Shown here piece by piece: positions 36,041 to 46,190 of a DNA stretch of 64,000 bases. The translations under genes were made by a program, and so were the position numbers. Within the stretch, counting starts at the first letter, position 1. Every line of letters starts with the position of its first letter. This DNA is from Sandaracinobacteroides hominis (GTDB taxonomy: Bacteria; Pseudomonadota; Alphaproteobacteria; Sphingomonadales; Sphingomonadaceae): positions 1 to 64,000 of the forward strand of contig NZ_JADCUC010000008.1 in the NCBI RefSeq assembly GCF_016464365.1. Direction: 5' to 3'. The notes beneath the pieces were generated by a model that worked only from the letters and a program-made list of their open reading frames with translations, was not told where the DNA came from and searched no databases.

Positions 36041-36967
36041 TCAGGCGCCGGCAGCGGCCGCGACTTCGGCTGCGAAGTCGCTTTCCTTCTTCTCGATGCC
36101 TTCGCCCAGCTGGAAGCGGACGAACTTGGCGACGAGAATGTTGCCCGACAGGCGCTTGGCTTCGCTGCCGATGAAGTCGGCGACCTTGGACTTGCCGTCG
36201 ATCACGAACACCTGGCTGAGCAGGGCCTGCTCGCCGGCGAACTTCTTCACCGCGCCATCGACCATGCGCTCGATGATGTCGGCGGGCTTGCCCGAGCCGG
36301 CGGCCTTTTCGACGGCAATCGCGCGCTCGCGCTCCAGCAGGGCCGGATCGATGTGCTCGATCGAAATGGCGAGCGGGTTGGCGGCGGCCACGTGCATGGC
36401 GACCTGCTTGCCGATCGCCATCAGCGCGTACTTGTCGGCGATGTCGCTGTCGATGGCGACGAGCACGCCGATCTTGCCGAGGCCGGCACCGGCCGCGTTG
36501 TGCACATAGGAGGCAACCACGCCGGTCGCTTCGACGACGGCGGCGCGGCGTACCGACTGGTGCTCGCCGATGGTGGCGATGTTGTTGGTCAGCACGTCCT
36601 GGACGCTGCCGCCGCCGGCCGGATAGTCGGCTGCGAGAAGCGTTTCCACGGCTTCGCCCTTGGCGAGCGCGACCTGCGTCACTTCGCGGACGAATTCCTG
36701 GAACTGGGCGTTCTTGGCAACGAAGTCGGTTTCCGAGTTCACTTCGACGACCGCGCCGCGGTTACCCGAGACGGCGACGCCGACGAGGCCTTCGGCCGCG
36801 GTGCGGCCGGACTTCTTGGCAGCAGAGGCGAGACCCTTGGCGCGCAGCCAGTCGATGGCCTTTTCCATTTCGCCTTCGACTTCGACGAGCGCCTTCTTCG
36901 CGTCCATCATGCCTGCGCCGGTCAGGTCGCGCAGTTCCTTGACGAGGGCGGCGGTGATGTTGGCCAT
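36041..36967 (-). CDS. tsf: Elongation factor Ts
   Basis: A 308-residue EF-Ts, the nucleotide exchange factor for EF-Tu. The N-terminal UBA-like '[22 protein letters not shown]' and the '[18 protein letters not shown]' core are diagnostic. It lies downstream of rpsB after a 101-base spacer, the usual order. Confidence 0.98.
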   Translation of the reverse strand: MANITAALVKELRDLTGAGMMDAKKALVEVEGEMEKAIDWLRAKGLASAAKKSGRTAAEGLVGVAVSGNRGAVVEVNSETDFVAKNAQFQEFVREVTQVALAKGEAVETLLAADYPAGGGSVQDVLTNNIATIGEHQSVRRAAVVEATGVVASYVHNAAGAGLGKIGVLVAIDSDIADKYALMAIGKQVAMHVAAANPLAISIEHIDPALLERERAIAVEKAAGSGKPADIIERMVDGAVKKFAGEQALLSQVFVIDGKSKVADFIGSEAKRLSGNILVAKFVRFQLGEGIEKKESDFAAEVAAAAGA

Positions 36968-37068
36968 GGCTGGCTCCTTCTCTCTCTAAGTTTGTGGGCG
37001 CTGCACGGTGACCCGTGCAACGCCCGAATGTCATGCCGATGACAGGCCAGCCCGGAGGCCGGCCGATA

Positions 37069-37824
37069 TCAGGCGATAGCCGCTTCTGCTTCCGGCTCGA
37101 CCGCAGCGCCGAGATCGACGCCTTGCGATTGGGCGCGGCCCTGCTTGCCGGCGAGGACCGCGTCAGCAACCGCGTTGCAGTAGAGCTGGATGGCGCGGGC
37201 GGCGTCGTCGTTGCCGGGCACCGGGAATGCAATATTGGCGGGGTCGGTGTTGGAATCAAGGATCGCGATCACCGGGATGCCAAGGACATTGGCTTCCTTG
37301 ATGGCGAGGTCTTCCTTGTTCACGTCGACCACGAACATCAGATCCGGCAGGCCGTTCATGTCGCGGATGCCGCCCAGCGAGGCTTCGAACTTGTCGCGCT
37401 CGCGGGTCATCTTCAGCACTTCCTTCTTGGTGAAGCCGTGCGTGTCGCCCGAAAGCTGCTCTTCCAGCGTCTTGAACTTCTTGATCGAAGCCGAGATCGT
37501 CTTCCAGTTGGTGAGCATGCCGCCCAGCCAGCGGTGGTTGACATAGTGCTGGCCCGACCGGCGGGCTGCCTCTGCCATCGGATCCTGGGCCTGGCGCTTG
37601 GTGCCGACGAACAGCACCTTGCCGCCGGCGGCCGAGGTGGCGCGGACGAAATCGAGGGCGCGCGCGAAAAGCGGCACCGACTGCGACAGATCGAGGATGT
37701 GGATGCCGTTACGCTCGCCGAAGATGTAAGGCTTCATCTTCGGGTTCCAGCGATGGGTCTGGTGGCCGAAATGGGCGCCTGCTTCCAGCAGCGCCTGCAT
37801 CGACACCTGCGGGGTGTCCGTCAT
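37069..37824 (-). CDS. rpsB: 30S ribosomal protein S2
   Basis: A 251-residue S2 protein. Recognised from '[35 protein letters not shown]', '[15 protein letters not shown]' and 'DANKE...[19 protein letters not shown]'-type blocks. The C-terminal tail is Ala/Glu-rich. It is the first gene of the translation block; a folded leader candidate lies just upstream. Confidence 0.98.
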   Translation of the reverse strand: MTDTPQVSMQALLEAGAHFGHQTHRWNPKMKPYIFGERNGIHILDLSQSVPLFARALDFVRATSAAGGKVLFVGTKRQAQDPMAEAARRSGQHYVNHRWLGGMLTNWKTISASIKKFKTLEEQLSGDTHGFTKKEVLKMTRERDKFEASLGGIRDMNGLPDLMFVVDVNKEDLAIKEANVLGIPVIAILDSNTDPANIAFPVPGNDDAARAIQLYCNAVADAVLAGKQGRAQSQGVDLGAAVEPEAEAAIA

Positions 37825-37853
37825 GTGTAGTCTCCTAACCGGTTGGTTCCGCC

Positions 37854-37900
37854 GCGAAGGTAAGCCCGACTGTGGCCGGGCACCGGAGGTTTCCCTTCGC
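37854..37900 (-). promoter_or_regulatory. Hairpin in the rpsB 5' region
   Basis: In the 96 bases before rpsB, GCGAAGG (37854-37860) can pair with CCTTCGC (37894-37900), enclosing an inner CCCG/CGGG stem. It may be a ribosomal leader for S2 autoregulation, or the terminator of the lysoplasmalogenase transcript running in the same direction. The sequence does not decide between these. Confidence 0.4.
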
Positions 37901-37920
37901 GTGTGGGATGGGCGGGGCAG

Positions 37921-38583
37921 CTAGTGGCGCGCGCGGGAAATGTCAAGTTTGGAGGAGATGCCCCCCAGCCGCGAGGCGACGCCCCACGCGATCATTGCCT
38001 GACCGCCGAAATAGGTGAGCCAGATGGCGTAGGAGGCCCAGCCGATGCTGGCGAGGATTTCCATGCGGGCGAAGATCAGCAGATCGGACAGCAGGAACAG
38101 CAAGGCGCCTGCGAAAGCGAGCGGGAAGCGGGAGAGGCTGGCGGTGGCCGCCATGGCGGCGAGGAACAGCGTGTAGAAGGCGATGGCGAGCTTCCAGCCT
38201 GCCGGGGCGAGGGTTGCAGCGAGGGCGATGGAGCCGGCGAAGAGGATCAGGGCGAAGGCGAATTGCGCCTGTCTGGCGCCGGCCCGGCGGTTTCGCAGAT
38301 AGAGGGTGATGGCGACGACGTGGCCGAGCGCGAAAACCGCTGCGCCGCCGATGAAGTTCAGTTCCAGCACCATGTCGGCGATTGCGCCCAGCGCGAGGAC
38401 GCTGGCGAGCAGGCGGTGGTTGGTCGAGCGGCCCTGAGACGACGCCCAGACGGCCAGCAGACCTACGCCCGCGCCCTTCCAGGCGATGGCGGCGGCGGGC
38501 GGCAGATTCCAGCCCCTGCTCGCCATGTAGCTGAGGCCGGCTGCGATTGCGGCGAGGAATATCCAGTTGTGGCGCAAGATCAC
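37921..38583 (-). CDS. Lysoplasmalogenase / YhhN-TMEM86 family membrane protein
   Basis: A 220-residue polytopic protein with about eight hydrophobic helices. 'VLALGAIADMVLELNFIGGAAVFALGHVVAITLYLR' and 'FLLSDLLIFARM', with buried acidic residues, match the TMEM86/YhhN family, whose studied members cleave the vinyl ether bond of lysoplasmalogens. The bacterial role is unclear. The start is a GTG at 38583 that overlaps the DUF1993 stop (GTGA). Confidence 0.82.
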   Translation of the reverse strand: MILRHNWIFLAAIAAGLSYMASRGWNLPPAAAIAWKGAGVGLLAVWASSQGRSTNHRLLASVLALGAIADMVLELNFIGGAAVFALGHVVAITLYLRNRRAGARQAQFAFALILFAGSIALAATLAPAGWKLAIAFYTLFLAAMAATASLSRFPLAFAGALLFLLSDLLIFARMEILASIGWASYAIWLTYFGGQAMIAWGVASRLGGISSKLDISRARH

Positions 38584-39101
38584 AACTTCAGGCGGGGGCG
38601 GCCCATGAAATCCCGCTTGCCCAGCGCCACGCCCTTGCTGCGCAGGATGTCGTAGAAAGTGGTGGCGTGGAAATAGAAGTTGGGCGTGGAGAAGGAGAGG
38701 AGGAAGTTGGCGCCCGTGAAGGGCATCCGCGTTTCGCCGAAGACGAAGGCTGTTTCCTGATCCTGCAGGGCTTCCAGATCGGCAGCTGTCAACGCCGCGA
38801 GCTTCTCGTCGGCTCCCTGCAGCAGGGCCTTCAGCCCGGCGAAATCGGTGGGCCAGGGCTTCATGTCGGGGCTGAATTGGCCGGCGCGCACGCCGTCGAT
38901 GCCGCCGATGCTGTGATGCGGAAGGCATTTCACCTGATAGCCCAGCGGCAGCATGTCCGGCGCGAGGCTATAGCCGATCACTTCCTCGGCCGACTTGCCC
39001 TGTTCGCTTGCCCATGCCTCTGCCTTGCCAAGGATGTGGATGGCGGCGCCGATGGTCTGACGGAAATTGGGAACTACGGCGTCATAGAGAGAGAATGTCA
39101 T
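38580..39101 (-). CDS. DUF1993 family protein
   Basis: A 173-residue protein starting MTFSLYDAVVPNFRQTIGAA. The family is helical and DinB-like; 'MLPLGYQVKCLPHHSIGGIDG', 'ETAFVFGETRMPFTGANFLLSFSTPNFYFHATTFYDILRSKGV' and 'GKRDFMG' are its hallmark blocks. Conserved His residues could bind metal. The function is unknown. The ATG at 39101 begins the family's N-terminus. It is coupled to the downstream lysoplasmalogenase-like gene. Confidence 0.88.
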   Translation of the reverse strand: MTFSLYDAVVPNFRQTIGAAIHILGKAEAWASEQGKSAEEVIGYSLAPDMLPLGYQVKCLPHHSIGGIDGVRAGQFSPDMKPWPTDFAGLKALLQGADEKLAALTAADLEALQDQETAFVFGETRMPFTGANFLLSFSTPNFYFHATTFYDILRSKGVALGKRDFMGRPRLKL

Positions 39102-39138
39102 CTTCCTTACCCCTGTCATTTTCTGCATCGTCGTCGCT

Positions 39139-42100
39139 TCAGGCTACTGCCCGCAGCATGGAACCTATCGCCTTGATGCTCGCGCCGGCGATGCCCGGCA
39201 ACTGGCGGATTTCGGCGTCTGCGCCGGCCGGCAGGGCGAAATCGCGGCCGAGCCGGATGACGGCCGGCGGGCCATCCCTGCGCGGAACGCTGACCTGCAC
39301 TTCGCTGCGGCCGCCGCGCGGCAGCCAGGCGGCGAGCGACGGCAAAAGGTCGGGCCCGGCATCGGCGGCGAATTCGATTTCGAGCAGCGCGCGGGCGCTT
39401 TTCACCAGTGCGTTCAACGGGCTGGCGTTCTGGATGGTGAGGCGCGGGCTTTCGTCGCCTTCGCGCCATTGCAGTTCGACATCGAGCAGCAGGGTTTCGC
39501 CAGCGGCCATGGCGGCTGCCACCTGTTCCTGCGCTTCGGCGTTGAAGACGGTGGCGCCCCATTTGCCGCTCTGGTCGGTGAGGTCGGCCATCATGTAGCG
39601 CTTGTCCGGCCCCTTGCCCTGCGGCACGCGCCAGCGGCTGTCCTCGACGAGGCCGGCCATCTTCACGGTGAAGCGGGTGCCGGCGCTGGAGCGTCGGGCG
39701 AGCGCTTCGGTGGCCGTGGTGACGTTCATGGCGGCGAGGACCGCGGCGTGGGCTTCGACCGGGTGGCCGGAGAACCAGAAGCCGTAGGCGTCCTTTTCGC
39801 GGGAGAGGCGTTCGCCGAGCGGCCATGGCTTTGCGTCGGGCAGAGGCACCGATTCGGCGGCGGCGTCGCCGCCGAAGAGGCCACCCTGCCCTGTCACCCG
39901 CTGGTCGGCGGCGCGGGTGGCCGCCGCCATCAGCAGCTCGGCGCCGGCATAGATGCGCGCGCGATCGATGCCGAAGCAATCGAAGGCGCCGGCCGATGCA
40001 AGCGATTCCATCTGGCGGCGGTTGAGGGCGCGCGGATCGATGCGGTTGACGAAATCGTCCATCGAACGGAACGGGCCATTGGCGTCGCGTTCCCGGACGA
40101 TGTCGGCCATGGCGCCTTCGCCGACGCCCTTCAGCGCGCCGAGCGCGTAGCGGACGGCGATGCGGCCTTCGTGATCTTCGAGGGTGAAGTCTGCCCCGGA
40201 GGCGTTGATGCAGGGGCCGAGCATCGGCTGTTCCAGCCGGCGCATGTCGTCCACGAACACCGCCAGCTTGTCGGTGAGGTGGATATCATAGGCCATCGAG
40301 GCAGCGAAGAAGGCGGCCGGGTGGTGGGTTTTCAGCCAGGCGGTCTGCCAGGCGACGAGGGCATAGGCGGCAGCGTGGCTCTTGTTGAAACCGTAGCCGG
40401 CGAACTTGTCGACGAGATTGAAGATGAATTCGGCCTGGGTTTCCGGCACGCCCCTGGCCTTGGCGCCGTCGACGAAGCGGGCGCGCTGGGCGTCCATTTC
40501 CGCCTTGATCTTCTTGCCCATGGCGCGCCGCAGCAGGTCGGCGTCTCCGAGCGAATAGCCGGCGAGCACCTGCGCGATCTGCATCACCTGTTCCTGGTAG
40601 ATGATGACGCCGTAGGTCGGCTTCAGCAGCGGCTCCAGCATCGGGTGCAGATAGTCGGGCTGTTCGCGGCCCCATTTCCGCGCGGCGAAGCTGGGGATAT
40701 TGTCCATCGGGCCGGGACGATAGAGGGCGCCGAGGGCGATGATGTCCTCGAAGACGCTGGGTTTCACGAGGGCGAGGGCGCGGCGCATGCCTTCGGATTC
40801 GAACTGGAAGACGCCGACGGTGTCGCCGCGGGTCATCAGCGCATAGACGGCCGGATCGTCCCACGGGAGGGTGTCGAGGTCTATTTCGGTGCCGCGCGCC
40901 TGCAGCAACTGGGTGGCGCGGGCGAGGACGGAGAGGGTTTTGAGGCCGAGGAAGTCGAACTTCACGAGGCCGGCTTCTTCGGCCCATTTCAAGTCGAACT
41001 GGGTGACGGGGAAATCCGAGCGCGGATCGCGGTAGAGCGGGACGAGTTCGGAGAGGTCGCGATCGCCGATGACGACGCCGGCCGCGTGGGTGGAAGCGTG
41101 GCGGGGGCGGTTTTCCAGTTGCAGGCCGACCTTGATGAGCTCGGCGACCTTTGGGTCGGCCTTCATCTCGGCCCTGAGTTCGGGGACGCCATTGAGGGTG
41201 CGGTTCAGATCCCACGGGTCGGCGGGGTTGGCCGGGATCAGGTTGGAGAGACGGTTCACCTGCCCATAGGGGAGCTGCATCACCCGCCCGACATCCTTGA
41301 CGACGGCGCGGGCCTTCAGCGTTCCGAAGGTGATGATCTGCGCTACCTGCGCGCGGCCGTATTTCTGCTGAACGTAACGGATGACTTCCTCGCGCCGGGT
41401 TTCGCAGAAATCGATGTCGAAGTCGGGCATCGACTTGCGTTCCGGATTCAGGAATCGTTCGAACAGCAGCCCGAGTGCGAGTGGATCGAGATCGGTGATG
41501 GAGAGCGCCCAGGCGACCGCCGAGCCGGCGCCGGAGCCGCGGCCGGGGCCCACGGGGATCCCCTGCCCTTTTGCCCACTGGATGAAGTCGGCGACGATCA
41601 GGAAGTAGCCGGAAAAGCCCATGTCGCCGATGATCTTCAGCTCGAAATCGAGGCGCTCGCGATAGGGTTGTTCGTCGACGGAAAGGCTGGCGAGGCGCTT
41701 GTTCAGGCCTTCGATCGCGAGTTCGGTGAGGGCTGCCTTTTCCGCCTCGGCGTCGGGCACCAGCTTGGGAAGGACGGGGTCGCGTTTCTTCAGCGCGAAG
41801 GCGCTGCGGCGGGCGACATGCTCGGTCATGGCCAGCGCTTCGGGGAGATCGGCGAAGCGTTCGGCCATTTCCGCCTGTGTCGGCAGATAGTGGCGGGCAT
41901 TAGAGCGCTGGCGTTCGGCGGATTCGAGATAGGCGCCTTCGGAAATGCAGAGCATGACATCGTGGGCGCCGTGGCCGGAGGCTTCGAGGAATTGTGCCGG
42001 GTTGGTGGCGACGATGGGGATGCCATCGGCATGGGCGAGAGATAGCAGGCCGTTTTCGCTCGCCTTTTCGACTGGATCGCCGGTGCGGGAGATTTCGACG

Positions 42101-42600
42101 AACAGGCGATCGCCGAAGAGCTGGCGCAGGCGGAGCGCCAGCGCCTGCGCTTCGCCGGCCTGCCCGTCTGCGAACAGCCGGGCGAGCGCGCCGTCTGCGC
42201 CGCCGGTAAGTGCCAGCAGGCCTTCGGTGCGGCCGAAGAGGGTGTCGAGCTCGGCTTCGCCCTGCATGTGGGTTTCGGAGACGAGGGAGAGCAAGTTCTG
42301 CCAGCCGACGGCGTTCTGGGCGTAGAGCGGGAGATAGTCCACCGGCGGCTTGCTGCCGGGGCGGAGAACGCCGGGTGGCAGGGTGCGGACGATCGGCAGC
42401 AGCGTGCCGATGATGGGCTGCACGCCTTCGTCCATGCAGGCCTTGGAAAAGGCCATTGCCGCGAACAGGTTGCCGCGATCCGCAAGACCGACGGCGGGCG
42501 TGCCGGCCTTGGCGCAGGCCTTGGCAAGCGCCTTCACCTCGATGGTCGACTCGAGCATCGAGAAGCAGGACTGGACCCGGAGGGGGATGAACATATTCAA
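39139..42600 (-). CDS. dnaE: DNA polymerase III alpha subunit
   Basis: A 1153-residue replicative polymerase subunit. The N-terminal PHP domain (residues ~1-250) begins 'FIPLRVQSCFSMLESTIEVKAL'. The catalytic palm carries 'MPDFDIDFCETRREEVIRY' near residue 390. Finger motifs such as 'GAKISV'-independent 'YQEQVMQIAQVLAGYSLGDADLLRRAMGKK' and 'FAGYGFNKSHAAAYALVAWQTAWLK' follow, and an OB-fold region lies near 970-1070. Length and the normal motifs indicate the replicative enzyme, not the shorter mutagenesis-linked DnaE2. It is 60 bases after lolD on the same strand. Confidence 0.96.
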   Translation of the reverse strand: MNMFIPLRVQSCFSMLESTIEVKALAKACAKAGTPAVGLADRGNLFAAMAFSKACMDEGVQPIIGTLLPIVRTLPPGVLRPGSKPPVDYLPLYAQNAVGWQNLLSLVSETHMQGEAELDTLFGRTEGLLALTGGADGALARLFADGQAGEAQALALRLRQLFGDRLFVEISRTGDPVEKASENGLLSLAHADGIPIVATNPAQFLEASGHGAHDVMLCISEGAYLESAERQRSNARHYLPTQAEMAERFADLPEALAMTEHVARRSAFALKKRDPVLPKLVPDAEAEKAALTELAIEGLNKRLASLSVDEQPYRERLDFELKIIGDMGFSGYFLIVADFIQWAKGQGIPVGPGRGSGAGSAVAWALSITDLDPLALGLLFERFLNPERKSMPDFDIDFCETRREEVIRYVQQKYGRAQVAQIITFGTLKARAVVKDVGRVMQLPYGQVNRLSNLIPANPADPWDLNRTLNGVPELRAEMKADPKVAELIKVGLQLENRPRHASTHAAGVVIGDRDLSELVPLYRDPRSDFPVTQFDLKWAEEAGLVKFDFLGLKTLSVLARATQLLQARGTEIDLDTLPWDDPAVYALMTRGDTVGVFQFESEGMRRALALVKPSVFEDIIALGALYRPGPMDNIPSFAARKWGREQPDYLHPMLEPLLKPTYGVIIYQEQVMQIAQVLAGYSLGDADLLRRAMGKKIKAEMDAQRARFVDGAKARGVPETQAEFIFNLVDKFAGYGFNKSHAAAYALVAWQTAWLKTHHPAAFFAASMAYDIHLTDKLAVFVDDMRRLEQPMLGPCINASGADFTLEDHEGRIAVRYALGALKGVGEGAMADIVRERDANGPFRSMDDFVNRIDPRALNRRQMESLASAGAFDCFGIDRARIYAGAELLMAAATRAADQRVTGQGGLFGGDAAAESVPLPDAKPWPLGERLSREKDAYGFWFSGHPVEAHAAVLAAMNVTTATEALARRSSAGTRFTVKMAGLVEDSRWRVPQGKGPDKRYMMADLTDQSGKWGATVFNAEAQEQVAAAMAAGETLLLDVELQWREGDESPRLTIQNASPLNALVKSARALLEIEFAADAGPDLLPSLAAWLPRGGRSEVQVSVPRRDGPPAVIRLGRDFALPAGADAEIRQLPGIAGASIKAIGSMLRAVA

Positions 42601-42660
42601 ACCTAGTGGGTTTGGCGCATCGGCCTCAAGCGTCGGAGCCGAGATAGTTGGGGAAAATCC

Positions 42661-43341
42661 TCACCCGGCGACGAGCTTGCCGTGATCCAGCCTGACGACC
42701 CGGTCCATCTTTGCGGCGAGGGCGCGGTTGTGGGTGGCGATGAGGGCTGCCGAGCCTTGCGAGCGGACGAGGGTGAGGAATTCTTCGAGGACGCGGGCGG
42801 CCGTGTCTTCGTCCAGGTTGCCGGTGGGTTCGTCGGCTAAAACGAGGACTGGCTTGTTGGCCAGCGCGCGGGCGACGGCGACGCGTTGCTGTTCGCCGCC
42901 GGATAGCTGGGCCGGGCGGTGGTGGAGGCGGGCTGAGAGGCCGAGGACGGTGAGCAGGTCGCGGGCGCGGGTTTCTGCGGCGGCGCGGGCGGTGCCGTGA
43001 ACGAGTTGCGGAAGCACCACATTTTCCTCGGCCGAGAAATCGGGGAGGAGGTGGTGGAACTGGTAGACGAAGCCCAGCTTGTCCCGTCGTAGCGCGGTGC
43101 GTTCGCGGTCCGACATGTGGACGGCGGCCTTGCCGTCGATGGCGATGGCGCCGCCGAAGCCGCCTTCGAGGAGGCCGGCGGCCTGCAGAAGGGTGGATTT
43201 TCCCGAACCGGACGGACCCAGGAGAGCGACGATCTCGCCCTTCTCCAGCCGGAAGTCGACGCCGCGCAGGACCTCGATCGTGACGTCGCCCTGCTGGAAG
43301 CTGCGGGTGAGTGCTGTGAGCTGGAGCGCGGCCTCATTCAT
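42661..43341 (-). CDS. lolD: Lipoprotein-releasing ABC transporter ATP-binding protein
   Basis: A 226-residue ABC ATPase. Walker A is GPSGSGKST near residue 40, the signature is [15 protein letters not shown], and Walker B is '[13 protein letters not shown]'. It powers extraction of lipoproteins from the inner membrane with its LolC/E partner, whose gene overlaps its start by 8 bases. Confidence 0.95.
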   Translation of the reverse strand: MNEAALQLTALTRSFQQGDVTIEVLRGVDFRLEKGEIVALLGPSGSGKSTLLQAAGLLEGGFGGAIAIDGKAAVHMSDRERTALRRDKLGFVYQFHHLLPDFSAEENVVLPQLVHGTARAAAETRARDLLTVLGLSARLHHRPAQLSGGEQQRVAVARALANKPVLVLADEPTGNLDEDTAARVLEEFLTLVRSQGSAALIATHNRALAAKMDRVVRLDHGKLVAG

Positions 43342-44581
43342 AGCGGAGCACCGTGACGGGATCGGTGCTGGCGGCCTTCCAGGCGGGATAGAGCGTGGCG
43401 AGGAAGCTGAGCACGAGGGTGAGGACGACGATGCCGATCACCTCGACCGGGTCGGTCTTGGACGGCAGTTCGGTGAGGTAGCGGACGCTCGGATCCCAGA
43501 TGTTGGTGCCGGAGAGGCGCGAGACGACGGCGATGATCTGCTCGCGGAAGCGCAGCACCAGGAAACCGAGCGCCAGCCCCAGCAGCACGCCAAGCGCGCC
43601 GATGGTGGTGCCGACGATGACGAAGATGCGCATCAGCGCCGAGCGGCTGGCGCCCATGGTGCGCAGGATGGCGATGTCGCGGGTTTTTGCGCGGACCAGC
43701 ATGATGAGCGAGGAAAGGATGTTGAAGACGGCGACGAGGATGATGATCGACAACACCCAGAACATCACCACCTGCTCCACCACCAGCGCTTCGAACAGGG
43801 CGCTGTTCATTTGTCGCCAGTCGGTGATCTGGGCGGACATGGTGATCTTTTCGGCGAGCGGCTGCAGGTAGCGTTCGACCTTGTCCGGGTCGACGGTGGT
43901 CATCATTACCATGCCTACCTCGTCGCCCATGTTGAACAGGGTCTGTGCCTGATCGAGCGGCAGGACGACGAAGGCCTTGTCGAAATCGTAGATGCCGATC
44001 TCGAAGATGGCGCCGATTTCATAGGAGACGATGCGCGGGACGGTGCCGAAGGGGGTGACGTTGCCGTCGGGCGAGATGAGGGCGATCTGGTCGCCGACGC
44101 GGACGCCCAGATTCTCGGCGAGGCGCGCGCCGATGGCGACCACCGGTTCGCCTGCCTTCAGGCGGTTGATGTCCCCGGATTGCACCGTCTTGGCAATGAC
44201 ATCGGTGTGCTTGATGTCCTCGATGCGCATGCCGCGCACGAGGACGCCTTCGACCCGGCCCTTGGCCGAGCCCATCAGCGGCTGTTCGATGAGCGGGATG
44301 GCGGTGACGACGCCGGGCGTCTTCTTCGCTTCCTCGACGACCATCTTCCAGTCCGGCAGGCGGCCGCCATAGCCCTGCGCCACGGCGTGGCCGTTCAGGC
44401 CCTGGAAGCGGTCGAACAGTTCGGCGCGGAAGCCGTTCATCACGCTCATGACCGCGATGAGGGCGGCGACGCCGAGGGCTACGGCGACCAGCGAAATGCC
44501 GGCGACGAGGACGATGAAGCCCTCGCCGCGTCCGGGGAGGAGATAGCGCCGGGCGATCATGCGTTCGTAGGAGCTGATCAC
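43334..44581 (-). CDS. lolC: Lipoprotein-releasing ABC transporter permease
   Basis: A 415-residue LolC/LolE-type permease with one N-terminal helix ([23 protein letters not shown]), a large periplasmic domain and three C-terminal helices. A single permease gene is present, so the transporter probably works as a homodimer, as in many alphaproteobacteria. The ATG overlaps the proS stop in ATGA, so proS, lolC and lolD form one unit. Confidence 0.93.
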   Translation of the reverse strand: MISSYERMIARRYLLPGRGEGFIVLVAGISLVAVALGVAALIAVMSVMNGFRAELFDRFQGLNGHAVAQGYGGRLPDWKMVVEEAKKTPGVVTAIPLIEQPLMGSAKGRVEGVLVRGMRIEDIKHTDVIAKTVQSGDINRLKAGEPVVAIGARLAENLGVRVGDQIALISPDGNVTPFGTVPRIVSYEIGAIFEIGIYDFDKAFVVLPLDQAQTLFNMGDEVGMVMMTTVDPDKVERYLQPLAEKITMSAQITDWRQMNSALFEALVVEQVVMFWVLSIIILVAVFNILSSLIMLVRAKTRDIAILRTMGASRSALMRIFVIVGTTIGALGVLLGLALGFLVLRFREQIIAVVSRLSGTNIWDPSVRYLTELPSKTDPVEVIGIVVLTLVLSFLATLYPAWKAASTDPVTVLRYE

Positions 44582-45867
44582 TTCAGCAGACCGGCCAGCA
44601 CGCTTTCGATGGAGGCCTCGTGCTTCTCGCCGGTGGCGCGGCGCTTGATCTCGACCGTGCCGGCGGCGACGCCCTTGGGGCCGATGGTGATCTGCCAGGG
44701 GAGGCCGATCAGGTCCATCGTGGCGAACTTCTCTCCGCCGCGGGCTTCGCGGTCGTCGTGCAGGACGGTGCGGCCGGCTGCCTCCAGCTTTGCCTGGAGA
44801 TCGTGGGCTGCGGCGGCGCAGGCGGAGTCGTCCGGGCGGAGGTTGATGAGGCCGATATCGAAGGGCGCGACCGAATCCGGCCAGATGATGCCGGCTGCAT
44901 CATGGCTCGCCTCGATGATGGCGCCGATCAGCCGCGAGACGCCGATGCCGTAGCTGCCCATCAGCGGGGTGACGAGCGTGCCGTCGCGGTCCTGCACCTG
45001 CATGCCCATGGCGGCGGAATATTTGGTGCCGAAGAAGAAGATGTGGCCGACTTCGATGCCGCGGCGACGGGCGAGCCGCTCGGGCGGCACCGGGCAATTG
45101 TCGACCTTTTCATGCTCTTCGGCCTCCATCGCGTAGAGGCTGCGCAGCCTGGCGGGGGCTTCGGGGTCGGCGAGGTCCACTTCGTCCAGCGCCGAGTCGT
45201 AGAAGACTTCGCTTTCGCCGGTATCGGCGAGGATGTGGAATTCGTGGCTGAGGTCGCCGCCGATGGGGCCGGTGGGGGCGCGGACGGGGACGGCGCGCAG
45301 GCCGAGGGCGGCGAAGGTCTTCAGGTAGGCGGTGAACTGCGCGTCATAGCTTTCGCGGCCGCCCTCTTCGGTCATGTCGAAGCTGTAGGCGTCCTTCATC
45401 AGGAACTCGCGGCCACGCATGACGCCGAAGCGGGGGCGGACTTCGTCGCGGAACTTCCACTGGATGTGGTAGAGCGTGCGGGGCAGATCGCGGTAGCTGC
45501 GGACGCAGTCGCGGAAGATCGAGGTGATCATTTCCTCGTTGGTGGGGCCATAGAGCATTTCCCGCCCGCCGCGATCCTGAAAGCGGAGCATTTCAGGGCC
45601 ATAGGCGTCGTAGCGGCCCGACTGACGCCAGAGATCGGCCGACTGGATGGTTGGCATCAGCAGCTCTACCGCGCCCGCCTTCGCCTGCTCGCGGCGGACG
45701 ATGTTGGCGATATTGTCCAGCACACGCAGGCCCAGCGGCAGCCAGGCATAGATGCCGGCGGCAGTCTGGCGGATCAGGCCGGCCCGCAGCATCAGCTGAT
45801 GCGAGACGATCTGCGCGTCGGAGGGCGTCTCTTTCATGACGGGCAGGAGATAACGGGAAAAGAGCAT
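44578..45867 (-). CDS. proS: Prolyl-tRNA synthetase
   Basis: A 429-residue class II synthetase. Motifs seen: '[25 protein letters not shown]', '[22 protein letters not shown]', '[36 protein letters not shown]' and '[16 protein letters not shown]'. It lacks the ~180-residue editing insertion of the E. coli type, which is the short alphaproteobacterial form. The ATG at 45867 starts the conserved [15 protein letters not shown]; a longer frame upstream has no support. Confidence 0.96.
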   Translation of the reverse strand: MLFSRYLLPVMKETPSDAQIVSHQLMLRAGLIRQTAAGIYAWLPLGLRVLDNIANIVRREQAKAGAVELLMPTIQSADLWRQSGRYDAYGPEMLRFQDRGGREMLYGPTNEEMITSIFRDCVRSYRDLPRTLYHIQWKFRDEVRPRFGVMRGREFLMKDAYSFDMTEEGGRESYDAQFTAYLKTFAALGLRAVPVRAPTGPIGGDLSHEFHILADTGESEVFYDSALDEVDLADPEAPARLRSLYAMEAEEHEKVDNCPVPPERLARRRGIEVGHIFFFGTKYSAAMGMQVQDRDGTLVTPLMGSYGIGVSRLIGAIIEASHDAAGIIWPDSVAPFDIGLINLRPDDSACAAAAHDLQAKLEAAGRTVLHDDREARGGEKFATMDLIGLPWQITIGPKGVAAGTVEIKRRATGEKHEASIESVLAGLLK

Positions 45868-46019
45868 GGGACCTCGTTTGCGTGGCCGTGCTTCACGCCG
45901 GCTGGGGCGCTCGGCGCCGGGGGCGGCGGAGCGCACGCCCTAGCCGAAGCTGTGGCGCGGCTGCAACAGCCGCCGAGCGAATCGTTCGGGACTGTTCCAG
46001 TTTGATGACAGTCGCTCAG

Positions 46020-46190
46020 ACACTATCTAGGGTCGCGTCACCAAGGCAGCATGGCTGGCCAGGGTTCGGGGTTGGTCCGGTGATACTTAGCCCCATGAAG
46101 AGGGCGGCGCACCAAGGCAGGACCAATCAAAAAGGGTGTCTACGGGATACACGGCCGTCCGGCGAAAGCCGGGCGGCCTAGTTTTTCTGC
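46020..46190 (+). ncRNA. Candidate small RNA or attenuated leader
   Basis: A plus-strand intrinsic terminator lies in a region where no gene on that strand is upstream. Any transcript it ends must therefore begin inside the region, giving an RNA of roughly 150-200 bases, or else it attenuates the gene at 46321. A small hairpin GTGT-N9-ACAC (46136-46152) precedes the terminator stem. The promoter and 5' end are guesses. No known RNA family is confidently matched. Confidence 0.35.
46153..46186 (+). terminator. Intrinsic terminator with GAAA tetraloop
   Basis: GGCCGTCCGGC (46153-46163) pairs with GCCGGGCGGCC (46168-46178) over 11 positions with one G-U pair, closed by a GAAA loop and followed within four bases by TTTTT (46182-46186). 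A third hairpin (CCCCTG/CAGGGG, about 46190-46210) follows. The U-run polarity fits termination on the plus strand. Confidence 0.7.

Noticed and set aside
39469-42045. 858-codon plus-strand open frame
   Set aside because: It is antisense to dnaE over its whole length and lacks any recognisable domain.
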